DNA of 37,816 bases from Streptomyces sp. NRRL WC-3742 (GCF_000720635.1 NZ_JOCF01000098.1:1-37816), one strand, 5' to 3'; shown: positions 29,735-37,494, numbered from the stretch's first letter. A program made the numbers and translations. Notes: generated by a model not told the origin, from the sequence alone.

Positions 29735-30307
29735 ATGCCATCAAACGCCGCCAACACCTTCGTCTGGGTCCATCGTGATCAAGCCGCCAAACTCCGGGAG
29801 ATGGCGAGGCTTCACGCCGACCTCGAATACTCCTGGCTACTCGACCAACGGGCCACTCTCGGGCTCGGAGACGATGAGCCAACACCCGAACACATTCGGA
29901 TCGAAATGATGGCCCTTCGGCCCGACAATTGGCCTGGAGAATCGCTCATGGTCGCGGCAGCAATGCGCCGCCGGATGGCAGCGGAACCGCTGGCCGGCTA
30001 CTGGGAGCCGTTCACTCCACAAGAGCGCGCGGCGCAACGTCTGCCCGGCCGCCGAACCGGTACCCCGGACGAGCGCTTCGGGGACAAGCTCGCCCTTGAT
30101 CTCCCGGTCGATCTCGTCGACTCCGCACAGCTGGCGGCCTACCGGCTCAGCGAACCGATCGTCGCCGCCCTCAGGGCCGAACACCTCGTCGGCCCCGACC
30201 GCTCTCGATCTAAAAAGGCCACCGCCCGACGACTCGAACTGCAAGCCCAAATCTGGACCCTCGGCCGCGTGATCCGAGAGTCCATCACCATGATCGTTGG
30301 CCCGTAA
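29735..30307 (+). CDS. Hypothetical protein between direct repeats
   Basis: 190 residues, ATG directly after the direct repeat. It is less GC-biased than neighbouring genes and rich in Arg, Trp and Leu: FVWVHRDQAAKLREMARLHA, EPLAGYWEPFTPQERAAQRL, LDLPVDLVDSAQLAAYRLSE, LELQAQIWTLGRVIRESITM. No membrane segment and no recognised domain. Codon and base composition hint at a separate origin, and a copy of the same 23-bp sequence lies just past its end, so it may be a small inserted cassette. Function unknown. Confidence 0.6.
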   Translation: MPSNAANTFVWVHRDQAAKLREMARLHADLEYSWLLDQRATLGLGDDEPTPEHIRIEMMALRPDNWPGESLMVAAAMRRRMAAEPLAGYWEPFTPQERAAQRLPGRRTGTPDERFGDKLALDLPVDLVDSAQLAAYRLSEPIVAALRAEHLVGPDRSRSKKATARRLELQAQIWTLGRVIRESITMIVGP

Positions 30308-30317
30308 AATGAGTTAA

Positions 30318-30340
30318 GCCATCAAACAAGGTTGTTACAG
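30318..30340 (+). repeat. Direct repeat flanking the 190-residue gene, copy 2
   Basis: Second copy, 606 bp from the first, followed by TTTGAC instead of ATG. Confidence 0.6.
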
Positions 30341-30407
30341 TTTGACTATCGGCGGCCTCACTGGATCGCGGCCATTCAATCGAGTGAATTCCCACGAGTG
30401 GACGCGC

Positions 30408-30437
30408 TTGGTCGGGTAACGTATTGCGTGCTAAATC
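30408..30437 (+). promoter_or_regulatory. Candidate promoter of zinc-ribbon protein gene
   Basis: TTGGTC (30408-30413), 18-bp spacer, TAAATC (30432-30437), 27 bp before the ATG at 30465. Confidence 0.4.
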
Positions 30438-30464
30438 CCGCAGGGTAAAAGAGGAAGGCTGGCC

Positions 30465-31355
30465 ATGGCTCCGGTTCACAACAGCGCGCCGCTGAGGGTC
30501 TACACCTGGTGGGGCGAGCTGCCCGCGCACCTGCGCACCACGACGCAGCTCGCGGCCCTCGACCTCCCTCGTCAACCCGGCGGACCTGTGCGCGCCATCA
30601 TCAAGGCCCGCAACCCCGCTGGCAGGAAGGGGGAGTGGGACCTGTACGACGTGAACGAGTCCGAGCCGACCGCCGCCACCGGTCCCCAGCTCGCCGCAGC
30701 CGCCTCCCGTCGGTCCGCTTCCCGCGCCTGTACTGAGTGCGGCGCCCGTCCCGAAACCCCTTGCCAGTACATCGACGGAGTGGAGGTCTGTGAAGCCTGT
30801 GCGCACATCCGCCGCCTTCGGGACCGTCAGAAAACCCGTGCTCAGGAGGCCCGGAACGCTGCCGACACCGCCGCCGCGCTCCTGGCCGATGACCTCCTGG
30901 TCGTCCTCGCCGTGGAATACATCCCGGGGGAGCCCACGCCCTCGGGCCTTCCTCGACCGCCGGCGGCCGCCCGCATCGTCGCACTCGACCGCAACGGCGC
31001 CACCCTCTACAGCCGCACCGTGCGGCTGACGGGCCCCCGCACCCCCGGCGCTCCCGCTGACGCCGTCAACCCGGCCCCCACCCTCGACTACCTCACCAAC
31101 CTGCTCGCGGACCGCACCGTGGTCCTCTGGTCCCCGTCCGACCTCAAGGCGCTGAACGACGCTCGCAGCCGCCTCAAGATCGGCACCACCTCCCTGCTGC
31201 CCACCGGTCGTGTCAACAGCGCGTGCCACGCCGTCGCCGCCTGGCGGGGTGACCTCGACCCCCGCACCGGACACCTCCGCACTCCCACCCCGCCCGGCAC
31301 CGCTGACCGTCTCCTCTACCTCCTGCGCCGCCTCGCAGAAACCGCCGCCGGTTGA
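30465..31355 (+). CDS. Zinc-ribbon protein with possible exonuclease-like fold
   Basis: 296 residues; GAGGAAGG upstream of the ATG. N-terminal domain (1-65) with YTWWGELP. Cys-rich motif with CTEC (89-92), Cys100 and CEAC (109-112), a likely zinc ribbon. The C-terminal half (about 145-290) alternates strands and helices like DEDD/DnaQ exonucleases (RIVALDRNGATLYSRTVRL; LTNLLADRTVVLWSPSDLKA), but I could not confirm the acidic catalytic set. Such proteins occur on other Streptomyces plasmids. A very strong hairpin terminator follows. Function uncertain; DNA or RNA metabolism is plausible. Confidence 0.65.
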   Translation: MAPVHNSAPLRVYTWWGELPAHLRTTTQLAALDLPRQPGGPVRAIIKARNPAGRKGEWDLYDVNESEPTAATGPQLAAAASRRSASRACTECGARPETPCQYIDGVEVCEACAHIRRLRDRQKTRAQEARNAADTAAALLADDLLVVLAVEYIPGEPTPSGLPRPPAAARIVALDRNGATLYSRTVRLTGPRTPGAPADAVNPAPTLDYLTNLLADRTVVLWSPSDLKALNDARSRLKIGTTSLLPTGRVNSACHAVAAWRGDLDPRTGHLRTPTPPGTADRLLYLLRRLAETAAG

Positions 31356-31365
31356 GCCGGAAAAT

Positions 31366-31404
31366 CAGTCGGCCCCCGTACCGATTCGGTACGGGGGCCG
31401 ACTG
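31366..31404 (+). terminator. Terminator of zinc-ribbon protein gene
   Basis: Perfect 18-bp arms starting CAGTCGGCCCCC, 3-bp loop ATT, 10 bp past the stop. Confidence 0.85.
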
Positions 31405-31445
31405 CTGTCCGTCGTCGCCCTGGCCGTCGTCGACGGCCGGGGCTT

Positions 31446-31718
31446 CACCCCCGGGGCTCCGCCCCGGACCCCGGTCCGCCCAAGGAAGGGGGGCGGGGCA
31501 GGGACGTCGGGTGCGGGCAGGTGGGTGGTTGCTGCACCCGCCGGTGACGCGCCCTCCCTCGGAGTGGCCACCCTACGGGCTATCCGGAACCCGGGGGTTG
31601 GTCAACTCGCCAAAAAGCACGGCGAGTTGACCAACCCCCGGAACCCGGATCGGGCGGAGCTGTCCACACCGAGGAAGACCCCGCCCCCGGCCCCCGGGGT
31701 GTGGCCGAGGCCGGCCGA
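31446..31718. repeat. Long inverted repeat, copy B
   Basis: Reverse complement of 4240-4459 with a few base changes plus a 54-bp insertion carrying a perfect hairpin. Lies between convergent genes. Confidence 0.75.
31591..31641. mobile_element. Palindromic insertion inside repeat copy B
   Basis: Perfect 21-bp inverted arms (starting CCGGGGGTTGGTCAACTC) around AAAAAGCAC. It is absent from repeat copy A. CCGGAACCCGG occurs on both sides (31584-31594 and 31638-31648) but only once at the matching place in copy A, so it resembles a small palindromic (MITE/REP-like) insertion with a flanking duplication. Confidence 0.5.
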
Positions 31719-31777
31719 AACCCGGGCCTCCGTCAGCCGCCGAGGGGAACCGCGGTCGGGGACCCTTTCGCGAGCAT

Positions 31778-31793
31778 TAGCGTGCACAAGCTA
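31778..31793. promoter_or_regulatory. Dispersed 16-bp inverted repeat, site 8
   Basis: TAGCGTGCACAAGCTA, one change, in the convergent gap 49 bp from the coiled-coil gene's stop. Confidence 0.65.
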
Positions 31794-32273
31794 AGAGGGT
31801 TTCCAGCTTCGCCCTTGGGCTCACACCCTAGGGGGTTTCTGTCAGGCTTCCTGGGCGTCACCCGGCATCGGGACAACGGTCTGACCGGGGATCGGCCCGG
31901 GGTCTTCCTCGTCCTCTGCCGTCGCCCCCGCCTGGCCCTTGCCCTTAGGCTTTTGGCTGGGGCTGGCGGCGGTCTTCTTCGCCGCCGGCTTCTTCGGCTC
32001 CTGGGCTTCCCGCAGCGTTCGCAGTTCTCCAGCCAGGCGCTCCGTTTCCTGCTGGAGGCGGTGACGCTCGGCCTCGGCGGCGTCGGCTCGGGCTGTCTCA
32101 GCCTGGGCGGTTTCCTTCATCTCTGCCAGGCCGACGAGCGCCTTGTCCCGTCGCTCCTCGGCCTGGTCGGCGCGGGCCTCGGCTCGGCCTCGGGCCTCCT
32201 CGGCGGCGTCCGCGCGGCGCTCCGCTTTCTCCGCTCGCGCGTCGGCCTTTTCCGCGCGGGCCTCGGCGGCGTC

Positions 32274-32371
32274 GGCGCGGGCGTCGGCGGCAGCAGCGAG
32301 CTGCCGGGCCTGGTCCCGCTCGGCCACCGCCAGGTCCGCGCGCTCGACGGCGGCCGCCTCGGCACGCCGGG
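32274..32371. repeat. Direct repeat in coiled-coil gene, copy 1
   Basis: 98 bp identical to 32479-32576, offset 205 bp (not a multiple of three). The upper-coordinate edge coincides with a frameshift. Confidence 0.8.
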
Positions 32372-32478
32372 TCCCGCTCGCGCTCGGCAGCCTCCTGGGC
32401 GCGTTCGGCGTGCTGGCGCTGCTCGTCTGCGGTGCCGGCACGGGTCTCGGCCCGGTCGCGTTCGGCGCGGGCGTCGGC

Positions 32479-32576
32479 GGCGCGGGCGTCGGCGGCAGCA
32501 GCGAGCTGCCGGGCCTGGTCCCGCTCGGCCACCGCCAGGTCCGCGCGCTCGACGGCGGCCGCCTCGGCACGCCGGG
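32479..32576. repeat. Direct repeat in coiled-coil gene, copy 2
   Basis: Second 98-bp copy. Its upper-coordinate edge also coincides with a frameshift. Confidence 0.8.
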
Positions 32577-33162
32577 GCTGCACGCTGTTGGGCGTCCTCC
32601 CGTGCGGCGTCGGCGGCCTCGCGCGCCGCACGGTCGCGGGCAGCGGCGGCCTCCGCAGCCTCCCGATCGGTGTGCGCCTGCTGGGCCTCGGAGCGCGCGG
32701 CGGCGGCATCGGCCTGGGCCTGCACGGCGGTTTGATTGGCCTGGGCCACGTCGCTGGCGTTGGCGGCGCGCGCAGCCGCCAACCTCGCCTCGATCCCCTC
32801 GGGGGAGTTGATCTTCCGAAGTTCGAGGCGCATGTCCGAAGCGACCTGCTCAAGCCGCGTCACGGTCTCCTCGACGCGGCCAATCTGGCCGGGGAGCCCG
32901 GGGGCGTTGCGCTCGCGGGCACGCGCCGCCTTGGCATCGTTCTGGCACTTCGTGTCGCAGTACTCCGGCGGGCGGCCCGCCTCACTGGCCGGCTTCTTGC
33001 GGGCGATCGGCGTCCCGCAGTACCGGCAGGGCTCGGGCCAGTAGCCGTACGGCGCCTCCTCGTCCTCTCCCTCGGGACCAGTGCCGGGCCCGGGGAGCGT
33101 GATGCCGAGGTTGGCCAGGCGGCCGCCCAAGTGGGCCAACGGGTCGGGGGTCGGGTCGTCGG

Positions 33163-34191
33163 TCACGCGGCGGCCTTCCTGGGCAGGGGGGAGGTGGTCG
33201 TCACCCGATCATCGCGTAGTAGAGCGCCGGCGCCCCAAACGCGGCCAGCACGCCGAGGCCGGCCAGGACCGGAGCCGTGGGCAGCAGGCTGGCGGCCGTC
33301 AAGCGGCCGTTGCGCCGGTCGCTGTAGCGGGTTGCCAGCGCGGCGACGAAGGCTACGACGGCGGCGATCCGAACGAACAGGACGATCGTGTCCACGCGGG
33401 ACTCCTCTGGTAGTCGCGATGCCGGGAAAAGCGCAGGTCATCCGATCGAATGACAGCGGTTCCGCGACCGGAAGTCGAGCGGTTTCCGGCTCCGGCTCCT
33501 GGTCGTCGACGGCGGCCGGCTCCGCGTCGGCGTCGACCAGTACAACGGGGTCGACAGCCCGGACGGCACCGGCCAGGACGGACGCCACCTCGTCCTCGGG
33601 CACGTCCCACGGCTCCACCGGGCGCTCGTGCCAGACCTCGGCGGCCACGGCGTCGGCCTGCTCCCACAGGGGGCGGGCGCTGTCGCGGCGGGCCGCGTCC
33701 GGGGCCGGCGGGGTCAGCAGGTAGCCGCCGAGGTGGGCGAGCACCTGGGTGCGGAACTCCCGCGCCCGCACCCGCAGCGTGCCGGGGTCCTCGTAGTCCA
33801 GGTGCCCGGACAGGGTCGCGATCAGCGACCGCCGCCACCGGCCGAACGCCCTGGCGGCGCGGGTGGCGGCGGCCTCCAGCTCGTCCAGCACGCGGGTGAG
33901 CGCGGCCAGGTAGCGGGCGACGGCCCGTTCGGCGCCGGTGACGATCAGTCGGCGCTCGTCCAGCGTCCCGAACTTCGTGCCGTACGTCATCTCCTGGTAG
34001 ACGGTCCAATTCGGCGTCAGCCTCCACGGCGTCCGGTACTCCACGCCGAACAGGCCGGCCAGATCCGCGGCCGTCCTGCGGTGCTCGGCCGCCCTCCGCT
34101 TCTCCGCAGCGGGGAAGGTCAGCTCCGCCTCAAGGCGCCCCGGCGCCGGGGCGTACGGCGGGATCGAGACCACGATGCGCATCCTCGTCAT
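33163..34191 (-). CDS. Hypothetical protein; 3' end uncertain
   Basis: The open frame is 342 codons from MTRMRIVVSIPPYAP. The first about 240 residues have normal Streptomyces codon use and are helical (ERAVARYLAALTRVLDELEA, AREFRTQVLAHLGGYLL), ending in an acidic linker with EPEPET. From about 33460 downward the frame uses many T- and A-ending codons and turns Arg/Pro-rich, while another frame encodes a convincing 64-residue membrane protein. The true gene may therefore end near 33430-33470 through an unseen frameshift, or run on as an overlapping gene. A -10 box TATACT lies 7 bp before the ATG. No family recognised. Confidence 0.5.
   Translation of the reverse strand: MTRMRIVVSIPPYAPAPGRLEAELTFPAAEKRRAAEHRRTAADLAGLFGVEYRTPWRLTPNWTVYQEMTYGTKFGTLDERRLIVTGAERAVARYLAALTRVLDELEAAATRAARAFGRWRRSLIATLSGHLDYEDPGTLRVRAREFRTQVLAHLGGYLLTPPAPDAARRDSARPLWEQADAVAAEVWHERPVEPWDVPEDEVASVLAGAVRAVDPVVLVDADAEPAAVDDQEPEPETARLPVAEPLSFDRMTCAFPGIATTRGVPRGHDRPVRSDRRRRSLRRRAGNPLQRPAQRPLDGRQPAAHGSGPGRPRRAGRVWGAGALLRDDRVTTTSPLPRKAAA
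33201..33395 (-). CDS. Small two-helix membrane protein
   Basis: 64 residues; GTG start with AGAGGAG five bases upstream, an ideal ribosome site, and strongly G/C-ending codons. Two hydrophobic stretches (about 4-21 IVLFVRIAAVVAFVAALA and 36-60 SLLPTAPVLAGLGVLAAFGAPAL split by no charge) flank a basic loop RYSDRRNGR. It lies inside the 3' portion of the long frame 33163-34191. Composition says this is the real gene here. It is followed by the coiled-coil gene 35 bp later. Function unknown. Confidence 0.6.
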   Translation of the reverse strand: MDTIVLFVRIAAVVAFVAALATRYSDRRNGRLTAASLLPTAPVLAGLGVLAAFGAPALYYAMIG

Positions 34192-34198
34192 GCCTCTC

Positions 34199-34204
34199 AG
34201 TATA
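34199..34204 (-). promoter_or_regulatory. -10 box of 34191 gene
   Basis: TATACT on the minus strand, seven bases before the ATG, in an unusually AT-rich 60-bp stretch. Suggests a leaderless or nearly leaderless transcript. Confidence 0.45.
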
Positions 34205-34564
34205 GCTCGATTTCGGGATTACCATTTCCAGTATTCCAGTAATTGGCGCAGTTGATTCGGCGCTGCCAACTCTGCGGGTGATCGCCGGCGTCTCGCCGGC
34301 CGGTCCTGCTCGGCGGGGCTTCGCCCCGCCTGCTGACTGCGGCCGGGGACCTCTCCGCCTGGCACCGATTCCTAGCGTGCACACGCTAGGAATTCCCGGT
34401 TTCCCCCCGTCCCTCTCGGGTGGGGGTGCCTCGCTGCTGCGGGCCGTCCGGTCTGTCGGTGACGACTGGGTTCGGTTCGCCTGGCGCCTTCCTCCTAGGT
34501 GCTGGAGGGCGGTGTGAGGCGGAGCCTTCGTCGTGGGTGGGAGTCTACCCCGGCGGCTCGCCGG
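34205..34564. other. Gene-free stretch downstream of replication gene
   Basis: About 360 bp between the replication gene's stop and the 34191 gene. It contains an AT-rich promoter part (34205-34260), a perfect extended dispersed repeat (site 9) and otherwise GC-rich sequence with no supported gene. Confidence 0.4.
34373..34388. promoter_or_regulatory. Dispersed 16-bp inverted repeat, site 9
   Basis: TAGCGTGCACACGCTA, exact. Extends to perfect 9-bp arms CCTAGCGTG / CACGCTAGG (34371-34390), the most symmetrical copy. Confidence 0.8.
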
Positions 34565-36877
34565 TCAGGCGCTACGGCGGTGCTGTCGGCGTGTCACCTC
34601 GGCCGTCTCCTCGGCGGCAGTACGACGGGCAGTGTGCCACCGGGCGGTCAGCTCCCCGCGCCAGGTGACGCACCGTTCGCCGGGCGCCGCGTGGCAGTGC
34701 GGGCAGCGGTGGCGGGCGGGCAGCACCGGACCACGGCGGGGGCCCCTCTTCGGCTGGTCGGCCCCGGTGGCGCTGAGGTGCGCGGGGTCGATCAGGTCGC
34801 CGGCCTGGGCGAGCTGCTGGGCGTGAGCGAGCATGCCGGCGGCGCCGATGCGCTCGGCCTCGATGCGGCGGGCGGCGGCGTGGTCGGGGCGACCGTCCGG
34901 GCGCCGGGGGTAGGCGCGGGCCCCCGATGCCATGCTGGGGATGACCTGCTGGTCCGGGCCCGGCCGGAGTCCGCGTGCGCGCTTCTCCTGGCGGGGCAGA
35001 GCGCTCCACTCCTCCTCTGCCGTCCACCACACGTGCCGCTCGTGGTCCACGCGGGCCTGAACCGCCAGCGCGGCCAGGCGCCCGGCCGCGCCGGTCTCCT
35101 GGGCGGCCTCGTGCAGGGGCCTGCTGGCGGCCTTGAAGACGGTGCGGCCCCGGTGCGACTCCGCGGTGACGAGTCGGAGGCCCTGGAGGTCCTGGAGGTG
35201 CCCTGCCGTGGTGCGGGTGTTGTAGCCGGTGGCGGCCGCCAGGGCCCGGAGGGTGGGGCGGGGGAGGTCTCGGACGGCCTGGAGGGTGCGGGCGGCGTGG
35301 TGGCCGAGGTCGTGCCAGACGTCGGCCTGCTGGTGGGTGATCAGGGCCCGGAGGTAGGCCGGGGCATCGGTAGTGGGCACCCCGAGGGGCCCGTACGGGG
35401 CGGCGGCGTTCCGCCTTCTGTCAGACCCCGCGTGACCTGCGGAGACGTCGTAGATGGCGCATCGGTGGCCGTCGTGGTCCGGGCACTCGTGGGCAGTGGC
35501 GAGGGTGACCCTGCGGGCCTTCCCTGCCCGGCGGTCGGCCTCGGCGGTGACGGTGAGCCACCCGTCCCTGATGAGCCGCCACAGGGCCAGGTTGGCGGTC
35601 TGGTGGGTGTAGCCGGCCAGGACTCCGAGCCTGCGAACGTTGGCGCTCACGTCGGTGGTGGCGGCGCTGAGCATCAGCCAGGCCAGGGCGGCCAGAACGG
35701 CGGCGTCCGCCGGTCCGGACGCGCGCGCCCACCGCCGGGGGCCGGCTGCCCGCATCCGGGCGAACAGGTCGACGACCGCCCGCTCGGCGTCGGTCCGCTC
35801 GTGGCTGGCTCCGTCGTCCTGCGGCCTGCGCGGCATCCGGGCGGCGTCCTGGACGGCCAGCCACCACACCCTCGCCCACAGTCGGGTGGTCTGCTCGGGC
35901 GCGCGGGGCGCCCGGGTGCCGTCCGCCTGCCGCTCGGTGCGGAGCCATTCCAGCGCGGGGGAGGACTCGGGGTCGAGCGCGACGGCCAGGCCCTCGGCCT
36001 GTGTCCACCCGGCCAGGGCCATGGCCCTGGCCGGGGCGTGCGCCCAGTCCGAATGGTTCTGACGGCTCGTCAGATTGCGCCGGAGGGACCGGACGGCCCG
36101 CTCGCCGAGGGGCCGCCAGGGGGTGGCGATCTTCGGGGCTCCGGTGGCGTCCTGCTCGACGGGCCGGACGACCGGTCCCCGGGCGGCGATCGACGGCGGC
36201 ACCGGGGCGGCCGTCGCGTCTTCCGGAGCGGCCTCGGGGCGGCGCTCGACGGGACGGCCGGCCGCCATGGTCTCCAGCCGGACGGCCAGGCGCGCGAACG
36301 CCTCGGCCGGGGCCGAGGCGGCGCCGAGGGCCGTCACCGCCTGGTCGGCGCTGTGGGCGGTCAGCTCGCTGTACCCGCCGAACCGGTGGGCGGCTCCCGG
36401 CGGCCGGACGGCGCCGGACTTCGGGTTGATCAACGGCGCGACGTCCAGCGAGGGGGCCAGCACCCGCGCGGCGCGGGCGATCCGCTGCACGACCGTGCTC
36501 GACACGCCTTCCGCGCACCCGAGCCAGACGTGACGGCCACCGGTCGGACCGGAACGGGCCGGAACGGGCTCGATACCCTCGGCGGCGGCGGCGGCGGCCA
36601 GCAACTCGGCATCCGTGGCGGCCTGTTGGGCGTCGGCCTGGTGCTTCGCGTCCAGGTCGAGCGGGACCAGGACGTAGCGGTAGACGCCCCGGTGGCGGCG
36701 GGTCAGGTACATGGCTACCGGCCGGGCCGGGTCCACCTTGTCCACGGACACCGTGTCGCCGTACGTATTGCGCCAACGGCCGGACTCGCCGGACACCGCG
36801 CGCACCTGGGCGCGGGGGGAGAGGGTGAGGAACTGAGCCAGCGTCGCAGCGTGCGCGGTCGACTCTAGCGTGTGCAC
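34565..36877 (-). CDS. Primase-type plasmid replication protein
   Basis: 770 residues from a GTG at 36877 with GGGGG seven bases upstream; longer frames lack a ribosome site. N-terminal archaeo-eukaryotic-primase-like domain: acidic pair VPLDLDAKH (Asp74, Asp76), SGPTGGRHVWLG (109-120, His116), then VRPPGAAHRFGG (158-168). The middle and C-terminal parts hold helical and winged-helix-like segments (VRRLGVLAGYTHQTANLALW; LRALAAATGYNTRTTAGHL). The end has a zinc motif CPHCHAAPGERC (Cys725, 728, 736; His748). AEP-plus-wHTH proteins act as Rep initiator/primases on actinobacterial plasmids. The start codon lies inside dispersed repeat site 10, implying direct control. It is by far the best replication candidate here. 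Confidence 0.75.
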   Translation of the reverse strand: MHTLESTAHAATLAQFLTLSPRAQVRAVSGESGRWRNTYGDTVSVDKVDPARPVAMYLTRRHRGVYRYVLVPLDLDAKHQADAQQAATDAELLAAAAAAEGIEPVPARSGPTGGRHVWLGCAEGVSSTVVQRIARAARVLAPSLDVAPLINPKSGAVRPPGAAHRFGGYSELTAHSADQAVTALGAASAPAEAFARLAVRLETMAAGRPVERRPEAAPEDATAAPVPPSIAARGPVVRPVEQDATGAPKIATPWRPLGERAVRSLRRNLTSRQNHSDWAHAPARAMALAGWTQAEGLAVALDPESSPALEWLRTERQADGTRAPRAPEQTTRLWARVWWLAVQDAARMPRRPQDDGASHERTDAERAVVDLFARMRAAGPRRWARASGPADAAVLAALAWLMLSAATTDVSANVRRLGVLAGYTHQTANLALWRLIRDGWLTVTAEADRRAGKARRVTLATAHECPDHDGHRCAIYDVSAGHAGSDRRRNAAAPYGPLGVPTTDAPAYLRALITHQQADVWHDLGHHAARTLQAVRDLPRPTLRALAAATGYNTRTTAGHLQDLQGLRLVTAESHRGRTVFKAASRPLHEAAQETGAAGRLAALAVQARVDHERHVWWTAEEEWSALPRQEKRARGLRPGPDQQVIPSMASGARAYPRRPDGRPDHAAARRIEAERIGAAGMLAHAQQLAQAGDLIDPAHLSATGADQPKRGPRRGPVLPARHRCPHCHAAPGERCVTWRGELTARWHTARRTAAEETAEVTRRQHRRSA

Positions 36878-36881
36878 GCTA
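36866..36881. promoter_or_regulatory. Dispersed 16-bp inverted repeat, site 10
   Basis: Exact TAGCGTGTGCACGCTA. Overlaps the probable GTG start (36875-36877) of the replication gene. Confidence 0.8.
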
Positions 36882-37166
36882 AAGCCCCCAAGCCCGTTTG
36901 CGGACTTAGGGAGCATTTCGGGCACGGCGGCGGAGAAAAAGTCGCCTTGTCGATAAAGGCCGGATGACACGCCAGCCTCAGGCAAGGGGGTACCGCCACC
37001 GTAGGCCGCTGCTACGATGGCAACGCTCCTCGGTGTTAGAGACAGCACGAAGCCCCGCCACTGACCTAGGTCAGCAGCACGCTCGATGCTCTATCTGGGA
37101 TCAAGGGGTCTCAGCGTCCGGTCCCCACCTTCGCGACTGAGACTCCTCGACGGACTCTGACACTTC
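36882..37166. other. Upstream region of replication gene, possible origin
   Basis: No supported gene. Contains a short AT-richer stretch with GAAAAAGTCGCC and CTTTATCGAC (minus strand), and a 14-bp palindrome CTGACCTAGGTCAG near 37062. Position between the Rep start and the next gene's end makes it an origin candidate, but no iteron series is visible. Confidence 0.3.
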
Positions 37167-37187
37167 GCCCGGCCAGGACGGCCGGGC
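37167..37187 (-). terminator. Hairpin after the 87-residue gene
   Basis: GCCCGGCC-AGGAC-GGCCGGGC, perfect 8-bp arms, 33 bp past the stop at 37221. Confidence 0.55.
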
Positions 37188-37220
37188 AGCAGTCAGGAGC
37201 CCGCTGGGCTCGGGGTTAGA

Positions 37221-37484
37221 TCAGCTGGCCTCCTTGAGCTGAATCGCTGTCGGCCAGCCAACCGGCCGCCCTGTCTCCGGGTCAACTTCGATCAGGCCCA
37301 CCACGTCATTCAGGAAGCCGGCCACCGAGGTGTCCAGCGCCTCGCAGATACCGAGCAGCTTCACCGCGTGCGCGGGAACGAAGTTGCTGCCGGGGCGGTA
37401 GGGCTCGCCGGTTGACGGATCGTAGGACGGCGCGCGGTACCGCGTACCTCGCGGGGGTCCGCCCACTCCTCGACGATCTCTCAT
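37221..37484 (-). CDS. Hypothetical protein, 87 residues
   Basis: Starts MRDRRGVGGPPRGTRYRAPS, with GGGAGG nine bases upstream; an ATG two codons earlier is only three bases from that site. Basic, Pro/Gly-rich N-terminus, then a helical/acidic part (HAVKLLGICEALDTSVAGFL; LIEVDPETGRPVGWP). The ALDTSVAGFLNDVVG stretch could be part of a small RHH or HTH fold, but this is weak. A 15-bp palindrome covers the ribosome site and resembles the operator at 7856-7872, so the same regulator may control it. Confidence 0.55.
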   Translation of the reverse strand: MRDRRGVGGPPRGTRYRAPSYDPSTGEPYRPGSNFVPAHAVKLLGICEALDTSVAGFLNDVVGLIEVDPETGRPVGWPTAIQLKEAS

Positions 37485-37494
37485 GGTCATGATC

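Larger units (their letters stand above)
31842..33166 (-). pseudogene. Zinc-binding coiled-coil protein gene with two frameshifts
   Basis: GTG start with AGGAAGG upstream, in a GTGA overlap with the preceding long frame. The first about 197 codons carry a Cys cluster (CRYC, then EYCDTKC, about 47-74) and then a coiled coil. At 32574-32577 the coiled coil continues in the next frame for about 68 codons, and at 32369-32371 it shifts again by one and runs to the stop. Both shifts occur at the same point of a duplicated 98-bp segment, each consistent with one extra G (plus strand). With both corrected the product is about 440 residues with a basic KPAAKKTAAS-type tail and an acidic end. It could be a true pseudogene, systematic sequencing error, or +1 frameshifting. 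Confidence 0.65.

Noticed and set aside
34499..36868. 789-codon plus-strand frame
   Set aside because: Antisense of the replication gene; Gly/Val/Arg-rich composition and no domains.
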